A stretch of 64,000 nucleotides of DNA from CAZAFN01 sp964484795 (GTDB taxonomy: Bacteria > Pseudomonadota > Alphaproteobacteria > Methylaequorales > Methylaequoraceae): contig CAZAFN010000001.1 in assembly GCA_964484795.1 (NCBI GenBank), forward strand, positions 1 to 64,000. Reading direction: 5' to 3'. Shown piece by piece: positions 45,308 through 54,083 of this stretch. Position 1 is the first letter of the stretch. Each line of letters starts with the position of its first letter. A program made the translations under genes and the position numbers. Under the pieces are notes generated by a model that was not told the DNA's origin, did no database searches, and saw only the letters and a program-made list of their open reading frames with translations.

Positions 45308-47838
45308 TTTACAATATTAAGTATTTTGTTTGGCACATATATTACTTTTTTTACGGATTTGTCAAATTTAAATGGAAACCCAGGTTTTTTTTTAATTGTA
45401 TCAATTAAATTTTCTTTTGTAATGTTTATGGGAGCTTGAACTAAGAATTTCTTTTTTCCGTTTAGTTGTACTACAATGTTTACACTTTCAGATTGCATAG
45501 AAGATTTGTCAAATACAGGCCACAATAGATGAGATAGAAATCCACTATGGCCTCCAATTGATGCAAGTTCTTGTGCAATATGCGGGGTGATTATGTAAAT
45601 AAGTCGCAAAAAAATTGACCATGAAAAATTGTGAAAATCTTTTTTCAGATCTGATTTAAAAAGTTCATTAGAAAGCTCTCTAATTTTTGCTACAGCTGTG
45701 TTAAATCTGTAATTTTTTATATCTTCAGAAAAATGGAAAATTGTTTTATTAATGAAATTATAAATTCTAACTTCTGCATCATTAAGCTGTTTTTTTTCTT
45801 CAATTTTGAAATCTAGAACAAATGAAAAATCTTTGCATAAAAACGCATAGACCTTATTTAGATATTTGTGTGTTGCCTTTATTCCCTCAATTGACCATTC
45901 TAGATCTCTTTCCGGAGGCGAGTCTGAAATCATAAAGAGTCTAGCGGTATCTGCACCATAAAGATTTATTATGGAATCTGGGTCAACAACGTTTTTTTTG
46001 GACTTACTCAACTTTTCTGAGCGTCCTATAATTAACTCTCCTAATGCTTCATTAGATTACAAGAAATATTTCCCATTTTTTTTGATTACTTTTTTAGGCT
46101 CTACCCAATCGTTTTCTTTTGTTTTGAAAGTTTCATGACAAACCATCCCTTGAGTCACAAGCTTTACAAAGGGCTCAGTCGGAACTTTGTAACCACAGAT
46201 TTTTAGAGCTCTTGAAAAAAATCTAGAATATAGTAGATGGAGGATTGCATGTTCAATTCCACCGATATAATGGTCAACAGGCATCCAATAATCCGTTGAT
46301 TTTATATCAAAAGGTTCTGTATTTGATTCTGGCGAACAGAATCTCAAGAAGTACCATGAAGAATCAAAGAAAGTATCTAAGGTGTCAGTTTCACGAATAG
46401 CTTTCATACCAGTTTTTTTGCAAAATGTATGTTTCCAGGTTGGATGACAATCAAGGGGGTTCCCTGGCTTGGAAAAGTCTATGTCTTCAGGTAATTTAAT
46501 GGGTAATTCAGTCTCATCAACAGGTAAAATTTCTCCATCTTCTCTGTAAATAATAGGAATTGGACATCCCCAGTATCTTTGTCTAGAAACACCCCAATCC
46601 CTAATTTTAAAACTTGATTTGACCTTTCCTGTTAGGGTTTTTCTCAAAATTGGGATTATTTTGTTTTTTCCTTCTACTGGATTTAGGCCATTCAATGAGT
46701 TGGAATTCACCATTACATCCTGTTTATCAATTTCACAGTAAGGCAAATCAACTTTTTGTTTATTTTGCGATTCAATGACCTTTTTTATTTCTAGACCATA
46801 TTTTTTTGCAAAATCATAATCTCTTTTATCATGCGCGGGACAACCGAAGACAGCTCCATTCCCGTAATCCATCAACACATAATTTGAAAAATAGACAGGA
46901 ATTTTATAGTTAGGGATTAATGGGTGTTCTACGGAGAGATTTGTTAAATAACCAAACTTTTCGTCACCATCATTCTCTTGATTTTCTAGACACATTTGTT
47001 TGAAAATAACAAAATCTTTATCATTTTTAAAAAGATCACTAATTTCATGTTCGACAGAAAGAGCAATAAAAGTTGCCCCAAAAATAGTTTCTGGTCTGGT
47101 AGTAAAAACTTTTATGATCAAATTTTTATTTGTTTCTTTAAAATAAACTTCTGCACCTTCAGAAAATCCAATCCAATTTTTTTGCATCGTTTTAACTTTT
47201 TCTGGCCAATTTTCAAGCTTTTCAATGTTTTTTAGTAGATCTTTTGAAAATTTTGTAATTTTTAAGAACCACTGAGATAGTTTTTTTTTGGTAACTGGCA
47301 TTCCTGACCGCCAACCTTTTCCATCAATAACTTGTTCATTTGCTAAAACTGTCTTGTCAACTGGATCCCAGTTTACATAACTGTCCTTTTTATATGCGAG
47401 GCCATTTTTAAAAAAATCTACAAAAATTTTTTGTTGATGTTTGTAATATGAATCGGAACAGGTTGATATTTCTCTACTCCAGTCAATAGACAAACCAATT
47501 GACATTAGTTGAGTTTTCATATTTTTAATGTTTTTTTCTGTCCAAATTCTAGGATTTAGTTTGTTTTCCATTGCAGCATTCTCCGCTGGCATCCCAAAAC
47601 TATCCCAACCCATTGGATGTAGCACATTATATTCATTTGACTTATAAAAGCGTGCGACAACATCCCCAATTGTATAGTTTCTTAAGTGTCCCATATGAAT
47701 GTTTCCAGAGGGATATGGAAACATTTCTAAAACATAAAACTTCTTTTTTTTCTTATTTTGCCGGGAATCAAAAATTTGATTTTTTTCCCAGATTTTCTGC
47801 CATTTTTTTTCAATAGAATTTGGGTTATAAATTTTCAT
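45304..47838 (-). pseudogene. leuS: Leucyl-tRNA synthetase interrupted by an in-frame TAA
   Basis: Charges tRNA-Leu; essential and normally single copy. The full reading spans 844 codons, the usual length. HMGH is at 48-51, the CP1 editing domain has TTRPETIFGATF, and DWGVSRQRYWGCPIP and LDTFFDSSWYFLRF follow. A TAA at 46057..46059 (codon 594, after NGKYFL) stops the frame. Translation continues in the same frame with IIGRSEKLSKSKKN, so the signature KMSKS reads KLSKS, and on to a complete anticodon-binding domain ending in an ATGA overlap with lptE. One base change would restore it. A read-through or sequencing error fits better than a true loss. Confidence 0.88.
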
Positions 47839-47847
47839 TTTCTTGCT

Positions 47848-48441
47848 TTATTTGACAAAATTACCAATTCCAGCAAAACCATAGAGGTTTTTGTTTTTTA
47901 ATCTTGAATAATTGGATTTTTTAACTCCTCCTAGAGCAAAAGTTATCTTTTCCTTTAACAAAAAACAAATAGAAATAAAAATACAAATTTTCAAAGGCTT
48001 TTGCTCTGGATGTGATTCTGTCTTAAAAACCGGGGAGATAAAGATCATTCGAAAAACTTCCGATGCTTTTTTAGCCTCAATATAATTGTGAACTTTTGTT
48101 GCCAGGACAAATTTTTTTTTAAATATATTAATACTTAATAAACTTTTTTTCTGTGGGTTTTTACTGTCAATTAAAACTCCAAAAGCTTTATACTTGTTAG
48201 CCCAAAAGAATGAATGTGGAAGAAAAAACTTGATCCTCCTTTTTTGGCACCAGATAACAAATGGCTTGATAATCAAAAAGAAATCATCAAACTTGTCTAA
48301 ATTATTATTAAAAAAAATCACCCCAGTTTTTCTTGATATTTTGTAGAAATGTTTGTGATTAGATGCTATTGACGGGTTAAAAAAAAACCATTCATTCGGA
48401 ACATTAAAAATTTTATAATTAGATTTATGGATTAAACGCAT
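47848..48441 (-). CDS. Thiamine-phosphate-synthase-like (ThiE/TenI fold) protein
   Basis: 197 residues from the ATG at 48441. The C-terminal half shows the fold: TKVHNYIEAKKASE, IFISPVFKTESHPEQKPL and FALGGVKKSNYSRLK...GFAGIGNF. The N-terminal half is poorly conserved, so true ThiE activity is doubtful; such proteins regularly sit between leuS and yggS in alphaproteobacteria. Its start codon overlaps that of divergent yggS within the palindrome CATG. Confidence 0.75.
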   Translation of the reverse strand: MRLIHKSNYKIFNVPNEWFFFNPSIASNHKHFYKISRKTGVIFFNNNLDKFDDFFLIIKPFVIWCQKRRIKFFLPHSFFWANKYKAFGVLIDSKNPQKKSLLSINIFKKKFVLATKVHNYIEAKKASEVFRMIFISPVFKTESHPEQKPLKICIFISICFLLKEKITFALGGVKKSNYSRLKNKNLYGFAGIGNFVK

Positions 48442-49111
48442 GTCAGAAATTATCAATAATTATAAAAAAATTATAAATCAAATAGAAAATTATAAAAAAG
48501 AATTTTCAAGAACTGCAAGAAACCCAGAATTAATTGCGGTTTCAAAAACTTTTTCTAGTGACAAAATTCAAATTATAATAGATGAAGGACAAAGAATTTT
48601 TGGAGAAAACAAAGTGCAAGAAGCTCAAAAAAAATGGACGAAACTAAAGTCAACAAACAAAGGTATTGAACTCCACCTTCTTGGCCCCTTGCAATCAAAC
48701 AAAATTAAACCGGCTCTGGAAATTTTTGATGTTATACAAACAATAGACAGAGAAAAGGTTGTAGTAAAAATAAAAAAACATTTAGACTTAAATGTTACTG
48801 AAAAAAAACACAAATTTTTTATTCAGGTAAATACCGGCAATGAAGAGCAGAAAAGTGGTGTTAAAATCAATGAAGTTGAAGAGTTTCTAGAGTGGTGTAC
48901 AAAAAAAATTAATTTAAATATTAATGGGTTGATGTGCATCCCACCTGTTAATGAGGAGCCATCGATTCATTTTAATATTCTAAGAGAACTTTGTGATAGG
49001 CTTGGGCTAGTTCATTCTAGTATGGGGATGACTATCGATTTTAAAGCAGCAATTCAATTTGGCGCAACATATTTAAGAATCGGTTCTGGAATTTTTGGTC
49101 CAAGAAGTTAG
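48440..49111 (+). CDS. yggS: YggS-family PLP homeostasis protein
   Basis: Pyridoxal-phosphate-binding protein that keeps PLP levels balanced. 223 residues. PLP Lys is K36 in LIAVSKTFSS; HLLGPLQSNKIKPAL, FIQVNTGNEEQKSG and LRIGSGIFGPRS are family signatures. Overlaps the convergent L,D-transpeptidase gene by 4 bp. Confidence 0.93.
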   Translation: MSEIINNYKKIINQIENYKKEFSRTARNPELIAVSKTFSSDKIQIIIDEGQRIFGENKVQEAQKKWTKLKSTNKGIELHLLGPLQSNKIKPALEIFDVIQTIDREKVVVKIKKHLDLNVTEKKHKFFIQVNTGNEEQKSGVKINEVEEFLEWCTKKINLNINGLMCIPPVNEEPSIHFNILRELCDRLGLVHSSMGMTIDFKAAIQFGATYLRIGSGIFGPRS

Positions 49112-49620
49112 CAAATAATTAACAATGAGGAAGGTGAAAGAAATTTTAACATTTCAACTAAATGATTTTTTTTCATCGCCACACAACCAGCGGTGTGACA
49201 TCCTTTTTCTTCAGAACAGTGGATAAATATGGCACTTCCAATGTATTTTCTTGTTGGATGTAAATTGTAGTTTATCGTCACAATAATATCGTACAAACTG
49301 TCCATTCTGTGTAAATCTTCATAAAAGCAGTTCGCTGGTTTTTTTATTAATTTGTTATATTCTACGTGTTTGGGGTCTACACACCATACGAAATTTTTTT
49401 CTATTTTAATAGTTGGTAACCCTGATTTAATTTTTTTTATCCTATCAGATCTAAAAAAAACATTTCCTAATTTAAAAATGCCTTTTGGTGTAACGAAATC
49501 TCCTTCCCTAGTCTTTTGTCCAATTCCATTTTTTCCAACGATACATTTTAATTTTTTTTTTTCGTATGAAATATATGCTATATTTTTTTGGTCAGACTGT
49601 TTTAAAAAAATTTTGGTCAT
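49108..49620 (-). CDS. L,D-transpeptidase (YkuD) family protein
   Basis: 170 residues from ATG 49620. The catalytic stretch is AIFIHCSEEKGCHTAGCVAM, with His and the active-site Cys in a TAGC setting. GDFVTPKGIFKLG resembles the usual substrate-loop G.TPTP.G.F. No signal peptide is obvious. It would form 3-3 peptidoglycan cross-links or attach ligands; this short version is common between yggS and a response-regulator gene in alphaproteobacteria. Confidence 0.85.
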   Translation of the reverse strand: MTKIFLKQSDQKNIAYISYEKKKLKCIVGKNGIGQKTREGDFVTPKGIFKLGNVFFRSDRIKKIKSGLPTIKIEKNFVWCVDPKHVEYNKLIKKPANCFYEDLHRMDSLYDIIVTINYNLHPTRKYIGSAIFIHCSEEKGCHTAGCVAMKKNHLVEMLKFLSPSSLLIIC

Positions 49621-49632
49621 TAGATAAAGGAT

Positions 49633-50292
49633 ATGTCTAGCAAACAAGATATCATAGCTATATTCAAAGATAGTAATGTTTTTTTAGAATTGAAAAACCT
49701 TTTGGAAGAAGATGGGTTTAAGGTCAAGCAGAAAAAGCTATTAAAAAAATTTGAACCAGATTTTTTCACAAACTGCCTTTTGTTGGTTAATATTGATTCT
49801 CAAGAAATATTAAAGCGTTGCATTTCTTTGGTGGAGAAAGAGAAAAAAAATTTTTTTATTTTAGGAATTTCAAGATCCAATTTAGGCCTTTCAAAAAATT
49901 ATCTGAATTTCAAGATGATGCATAAACCGATAGTGCTTAATGAGTGTCTAGGGATTGTAAAAAAATTTTTAAAAACAGGAATCATTTCTTCTAAAGCAAT
50001 AAGATTTGGGGATTTATTATTTTATCCTCATAAATTAGAACTTGTTAATGAGAAGGATGGTGTTTTCATAAATCTAACCGAGTTGGAAAATAAATTTCTA
50101 AAACATCTTTTAAAGAAAAAAGATGGTTCAAAAAAATCAGAAATTCTCTCTGAAGTGTGGGGACACAACAAGCAATTACAGACACATACATTAGAATCAT
50201 TGATTTACAGACTCAGAAGAAAGATAGAGAAAAACCCTAATAGCCCTAAGTTCTTGGTTCAAATTGAAAAAAAATACTTCATTAAAACTTAA
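49633..50292 (+). CDS. Winged-helix response regulator with degenerate receiver
   Basis: 219 residues. The N-terminal receiver-like domain (1-115) lacks the usual acidic pair and has VNIDSQE where the phosphorylated Asp region should be, without the following Pro/Gly pattern. The C-terminal OmpR-type winged helix (about 130-219) is good: NLTELENKFLKHLL, LESLIYRLRRKIE. No histidine kinase is next to it. It may act without phosphorylation. 12 bp separate its start from the divergent transpeptidase start. Confidence 0.82.
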   Translation: MSSKQDIIAIFKDSNVFLELKNLLEEDGFKVKQKKLLKKFEPDFFTNCLLLVNIDSQEILKRCISLVEKEKKNFFILGISRSNLGLSKNYLNFKMMHKPIVLNECLGIVKKFLKTGIISSKAIRFGDLLFYPHKLELVNEKDGVFINLTELENKFLKHLLKKKDGSKKSEILSEVWGHNKQLQTHTLESLIYRLRRKIEKNPNSPKFLVQIEKKYFIKT

Positions 50293-50297
50293 ATGAT

Positions 50298-50894
50298 TTA
50301 TTTTCGCCCTAACGGAGGCCTTGGATCTTCATAATCAATGTCGAATTGTTTGAGAAATAATTGTTCGTTGAATTTAAGATTGTTTAAAAGAATTTCTGTT
50401 TTTGAATGATCATTTCTAAATACGGTCCATTTTTTCATAACAAAAGGCTTTTTTTCAAATAAGATCTCTATATATCCATGATCTTGAAACTTTTTGTCGG
50501 TAAGTTTGACTATAACTTGGTTCTCATATGCTCGAATATTTAAAATAGTTATGGACTCAGTCTTAAATTTCTTGAATAGTAACAATCCTATTGGTATGTC
50601 ATTAATGTTGTAAAAGGTGATATTTTTAAGCTTTTTATTTATGGTGGCAACTTTTTTTCCATCGCCAATTATTAAAATGGGAATTTCGGTGTATTCAATT
50701 CTAACTCTACCAGGACGCATTACATAAATTTTTCCTGACAATACATCTCCATTGTTGTTAACTTGAATGAAATCAGATTTTAAAGAGTCAAAATATTGAA
50801 GATAACCAAATATGCGGTCTTGATCATTACTAAAACTATGTTTATGTACAAAGGGAGAAAATGTTATTAAAATGATGATGAGAAACTTTATCAT
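50298..50894 (-). CDS. lolA: Outer-membrane lipoprotein carrier LolA-like protein
   Basis: Periplasmic chaperone that ferries lipoproteins from LolCDE to the outer membrane. 198 residues from ATG 50894. Signal peptide MIKFLIIILITFSP..., then FDSLKSDFIQVNNNGDVLSGKIYVMRPGRVRIEY (about 32-65), the typical LolA start, and a C-terminal NNLKFNEQL...FDIDYEDPRP. I reject the longer frame up to 51086, whose N-terminal part is not LolA-like and overlaps the divergent gene. Confidence 0.88.
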   Translation of the reverse strand: MIKFLIIILITFSPFVHKHSFSNDQDRIFGYLQYFDSLKSDFIQVNNNGDVLSGKIYVMRPGRVRIEYTEIPILIIGDGKKVATINKKLKNITFYNINDIPIGLLLFKKFKTESITILNIRAYENQVIVKLTDKKFQDHGYIEILFEKKPFVMKKWTVFRNDHSKTEILLNNLKFNEQLFLKQFDIDYEDPRPPLGRK

Positions 50895-52743
50895 GCAAAT
50901 ACTATACACTATCAAAGAGATTCTTTTAAAACCTAGTAAAATTTTCTTTTTGTTTTCTATGTTTTTTCTGTCAAGTTGCCAAATAAATGAGTCAATTGGG
51001 GTCTTGAAACAAAAATTGCTAGCAGCCGACAAAACAGAGGTTGTTTCGAAAGAACCAAAACCTAAAACTGAAAAAAAACCAGACAAGCAAGATGTTGTTG
51101 TGGAAGACCCAAAAAAGGAAAAAAAAGTTGATTATAAAGAAAAAATAATTGAAGGAATAAAAAAAGCTGAAGCAGAAGAAAAAAACGTTGAATTTAAAAA
51201 AAAAGTTGAAGAAGACAAAGTTGAGAAAAGTGACGAAACTCCTAAAAAAAAAATAGAAAAATCTCCAAACCTTAAAAGCAGTGAATCTGGACTGCTTGAG
51301 CTTAACAAACCAAGAAAGGAGGAAAGTGAAATTCTTTCTTTCTTTTCAAAATTTTTTGATCCAGAAAAATTTAATTTGGAAAAGAAGAATATGGAAGAAG
51401 ACTTTGTAGAAGAAAGTGGAGACCTTTATGAAGATGAAGATTCTAACGAAGATTTTACCAGCGAAAACTTAGAGCCTAGCAATGAGAAAAAAATTTATGA
51501 TGCTGAGAAAGAGAAAAATTCTGAAATTCCAGATATAATTGTTAAGGATGAGGATTTAAAGAATCAAGAAACCGCATTTCTTCAATTAAAAGAACCAAGA
51601 AGAGAGGAAATTCTCAAGAAAGATCCTGAAAAAAACAACCTTGTTGGGATGCTTTTGCCTCTAACAGGTAATAAAAGGTCTGCAGGAACGCTAGTGCTTA
51701 ACACAATGAGATATTTTATAGCAACTAAGCCTACAAACCTGATTTTTAAGATATATGACACGAAAGGCACTCCTAATGGAGCGATAGATGCTACAGAAAA
51801 GGCGATGCAAGATGATGTGCAAACTTTTGTTGGCCCAATTTTTTCTGATGAAACAAGGGCACTAAGGGATTTTTTTCCAGATAATAAGAATCTAGTTTTT
51901 TTTAGTCTATCTCCTGACTTTTCCAATGTTTCTGACAATGTCATTGTGTCTGGTCAAAACCCTGAAGATCAAATATTTTGTATAACCCAAAATCTATTGA
52001 AATTTAATGTTGAGCAAGTCCTTTTGATCCATCACGCTGATAAGTATGGACAAGTTGTTAAAAATAGCTTGATGAGTTCCGTGCATAATCTATCAGCACT
52101 AGATACAGTAGAATTAAGATTTTTACAAATTTCTGAAAATATTAATATGAATGAGGAAATAAAGACTATTAGTAACTATGAAACTAGGAAAGCGATGTTG
52201 AAAAATAAAATATCAAGCATCAAGAATGACGAAAATATTTCAAAGAAAGAAAAACAAAAGGAAATTAAAATGTTAAAGAAACAATTAACATATGGGGATC
52301 CCCCATTTGATGCAATAATTGTTGCATCAGAGGGAGACAAACTTCTGGAGATTTTGTCTCATCTGGCTTTTTATGACATTAACGGTGGTAACACGTTAAT
52401 TTTTGGAACTAGCTTGTGGGAAGATACGTCAACGAAAGACAATGTATACGAAAACACATACTTTGTAACCAACTTGAAAAATAAAAATAAAAATTTTATA
52501 CAGAGTTTCAAAGACGTCTTTTCCAAAGAACCAGCCTCTGTTAGCTTTCATCTCTTTGATTTAATTGATCTAGTAAATGATTTTAAGAATTCTGATTTAA
52601 ATTACCCTGAAAATAGCGTGCATATGGGAGAGTTTAGTACTAGCCTAGTCAAATCCGGACTTTTGAGAAGAGAAACATTTTTGAAGCAGATTAAAAACCA
52701 AGAGTTTGAGGATGTTTCTAGCTGCAAGGTAGATGAGCTTTGA
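50872..52743 (+). CDS. Penicillin-binding protein activator (LpoA/LppC-type) lipoprotein
   Basis: 623 residues. Lipoprotein leader with Cys36 (FFLSSC). A long Lys/Glu-rich linker (about 55-245) precedes a type-I periplasmic-binding fold (about 250-610) with VGMLLPLTGNKRSAG, FVGPIFSDETRAL and DAIIVASEGDKL. In the LpoA family such proteins switch on the transpeptidase of PBP1a. A later ATG at 50893 is an alternative start and would share CATG with the lolA start. Very low complexity in the linker is notable. 3' end overlaps rdgB by 26 bp. Confidence 0.82.
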   Translation: MMMRNFIMQILYTIKEILLKPSKIFFLFSMFFLSSCQINESIGVLKQKLLAADKTEVVSKEPKPKTEKKPDKQDVVVEDPKKEKKVDYKEKIIEGIKKAEAEEKNVEFKKKVEEDKVEKSDETPKKKIEKSPNLKSSESGLLELNKPRKEESEILSFFSKFFDPEKFNLEKKNMEEDFVEESGDLYEDEDSNEDFTSENLEPSNEKKIYDAEKEKNSEIPDIIVKDEDLKNQETAFLQLKEPRREEILKKDPEKNNLVGMLLPLTGNKRSAGTLVLNTMRYFIATKPTNLIFKIYDTKGTPNGAIDATEKAMQDDVQTFVGPIFSDETRALRDFFPDNKNLVFFSLSPDFSNVSDNVIVSGQNPEDQIFCITQNLLKFNVEQVLLIHHADKYGQVVKNSLMSSVHNLSALDTVELRFLQISENINMNEEIKTISNYETRKAMLKNKISSIKNDENISKKEKQKEIKMLKKQLTYGDPPFDAIIVASEGDKLLEILSHLAFYDINGGNTLIFGTSLWEDTSTKDNVYENTYFVTNLKNKNKNFIQSFKDVFSKEPASVSFHLFDLIDLVNDFKNSDLNYPENSVHMGEFSTSLVKSGLLRRETFLKQIKNQEFEDVSSCKVDEL

Positions 52744-53368
52744 TGAGCTTTCTAAACGCCACATATCTGTGGTCATTGAAAATTTTTGTTGAATGCTGCA
52801 TTTCTCCAAAAGTATGGTTAAAGTTTTTTGGAATAAAGAATGGATCATATCCAAATCCGTTCTTTCCAGATGGTGGCCATTTCAACGTCCCTTTAACTTC
52901 ACCAGAATAGGTATATATTTTTCCATTTTTAAATTTTATTGCAATTACACAAAAAAATTTTGCAGAAAAATCCGGCCTTTTTTGAATTTTAATCTCTTCA
53001 TAAATTTTTTCCATTGCTTTGTACCATCCCCCACATTTTTTAGAAAATCTTGCAGAATATATTCCTGGTTTTCCAGCAAGAGATTTTACGCAGAGCCCTG
53101 AATCGTCAGAAATTCCTATAAAATCATTTGGAATACTTTGCACCTTTATAAGGGCATTTTTTCTAAATGACCTGCCAACCTCTTCTACGTCACTAATATT
53201 TATGTCGGATGAAGTCAGTATTCTTATGTCATATTTTGAAAACAAGCTTTTAAATTCATTTACTTTTCCTGGATTGTGGCTTGCAATGACTACTTGCTGG
53301 TTTTTAGAGATTTTCTCCAAACTAATTGATTGCTTTCTTTTGGATCGAGAAAATTTTTTTCGCTGCAT
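52718..53368 (-). CDS. rdgB: RdgB/HAM1 inosine/xanthosine triphosphate pyrophosphatase
   Basis: Removes dITP/XTP from the nucleotide pool. Up to 216 residues. VVIASHNPGKVNEFKSLF, SDDSGLCVKSL with catalytic Asp, and NGFGYDPFFIPK identify the family. From ATG 53368 the gene overlaps rph by 47 bp. A TTG at 53320, directly behind the rph stop, would give a 200-residue protein closer to the usual start and is a real alternative. The 3' end overlaps the PBP activator. Confidence 0.92.
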   Translation of the reverse strand: MQRKKFSRSKRKQSISLEKISKNQQVVIASHNPGKVNEFKSLFSKYDIRILTSSDINISDVEEVGRSFRKNALIKVQSIPNDFIGISDDSGLCVKSLAGKPGIYSARFSKKCGGWYKAMEKIYEEIKIQKRPDFSAKFFCVIAIKFKNGKIYTYSGEVKGTLKWPPSGKNGFGYDPFFIPKNFNHTFGEMQHSTKIFNDHRYVAFRKLIKAHLPCS

Positions 53369-54035
53369 TATTAGCTAGTTGGAGCATTTTGTTGATAGAT
53401 TCGATGTCAAATGGATTTTTTTCTCCTGATATCTGCACCTCTGATACTCCCGATTTTTTGGTAAAAACAAAATTTGCATCTACGTCAGCGTTTGAATCTT
53501 CAGAATAATCTAGATCCACGAGAATTTGTCCATTTACAATTCCACAGGACACTCCGGCAATGGAGTCCTTAATTGGGTTTTCTAATAGAATTCCATTAGC
53601 AAGAAATTTTTTTACTGCTAGTGAAATAGCAACAAAAGCACCGGAAATACTTGCTGTTCTTGTTCCGCCATCCGCGTGGATCACGTCACAATCAAGAACA
53701 AATTGATAGCCACCTAATTTTTTTAGATCAATGATTGTCCTCAATGACCTTCCGATTAGCCTTTGTATTTCAATTGAACGGTTTGACTGTTTTCCAGATC
53801 TAGACTCTCTTCTCATTCTTACAGAGGTTGAACCAGGAAGCATACCATATTCAGCAGTTAGCCAACCAGTTTTTTGATTTTTAGTCCAATTAGGCAAGTC
53901 TTTGTCCAGGCTAGCAGTACAAATGACTTTTGTTTCCCCATATGCAATTAAACATGAGCCGTCAGCATTTTTTAAAAAATTGCACTCAATATTAATTTCT
54001 CTAGTTTCGTCCTTTTTTCTGTTGAATTTTCTCAT
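53322..54035 (-). CDS. rph: Ribonuclease PH
   Basis: Phosphorolytic 3' exoribonuclease that trims tRNA ends. 237 residues. CNFLKNADGSCLIAYGET, WLTAEYGMLPGST with the RMRRES stretch, RSIEIQRLIGRSLR and DCDVIHADGGTRTASI are family signatures. Order rph-rdgB on one strand with divergent hrcA-grpE is standard for alphaproteobacteria. Confidence 0.96.
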   Translation of the reverse strand: MRKFNRKKDETREINIECNFLKNADGSCLIAYGETKVICTASLDKDLPNWTKNQKTGWLTAEYGMLPGSTSVRMRRESRSGKQSNRSIEIQRLIGRSLRTIIDLKKLGGYQFVLDCDVIHADGGTRTASISGAFVAISLAVKKFLANGILLENPIKDSIAGVSCGIVNGQILVDLDYSEDSNADVDANFVFTKKSGVSEVQISGEKNPFDIESINKMLQLANNAAKKIFSIQKKAIN

Positions 54036-54083
54036 CCTAAAATATAATTATAATCTGAAGTTTAAAATAAACTATTAAAAAGC

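Noticed and set aside
50895..51086. N-terminal extension of the lolA frame
   Set aside because: The extra 64 residues lie before a good signal peptide and overlap the divergent PBP activator gene; they have no LolA character.
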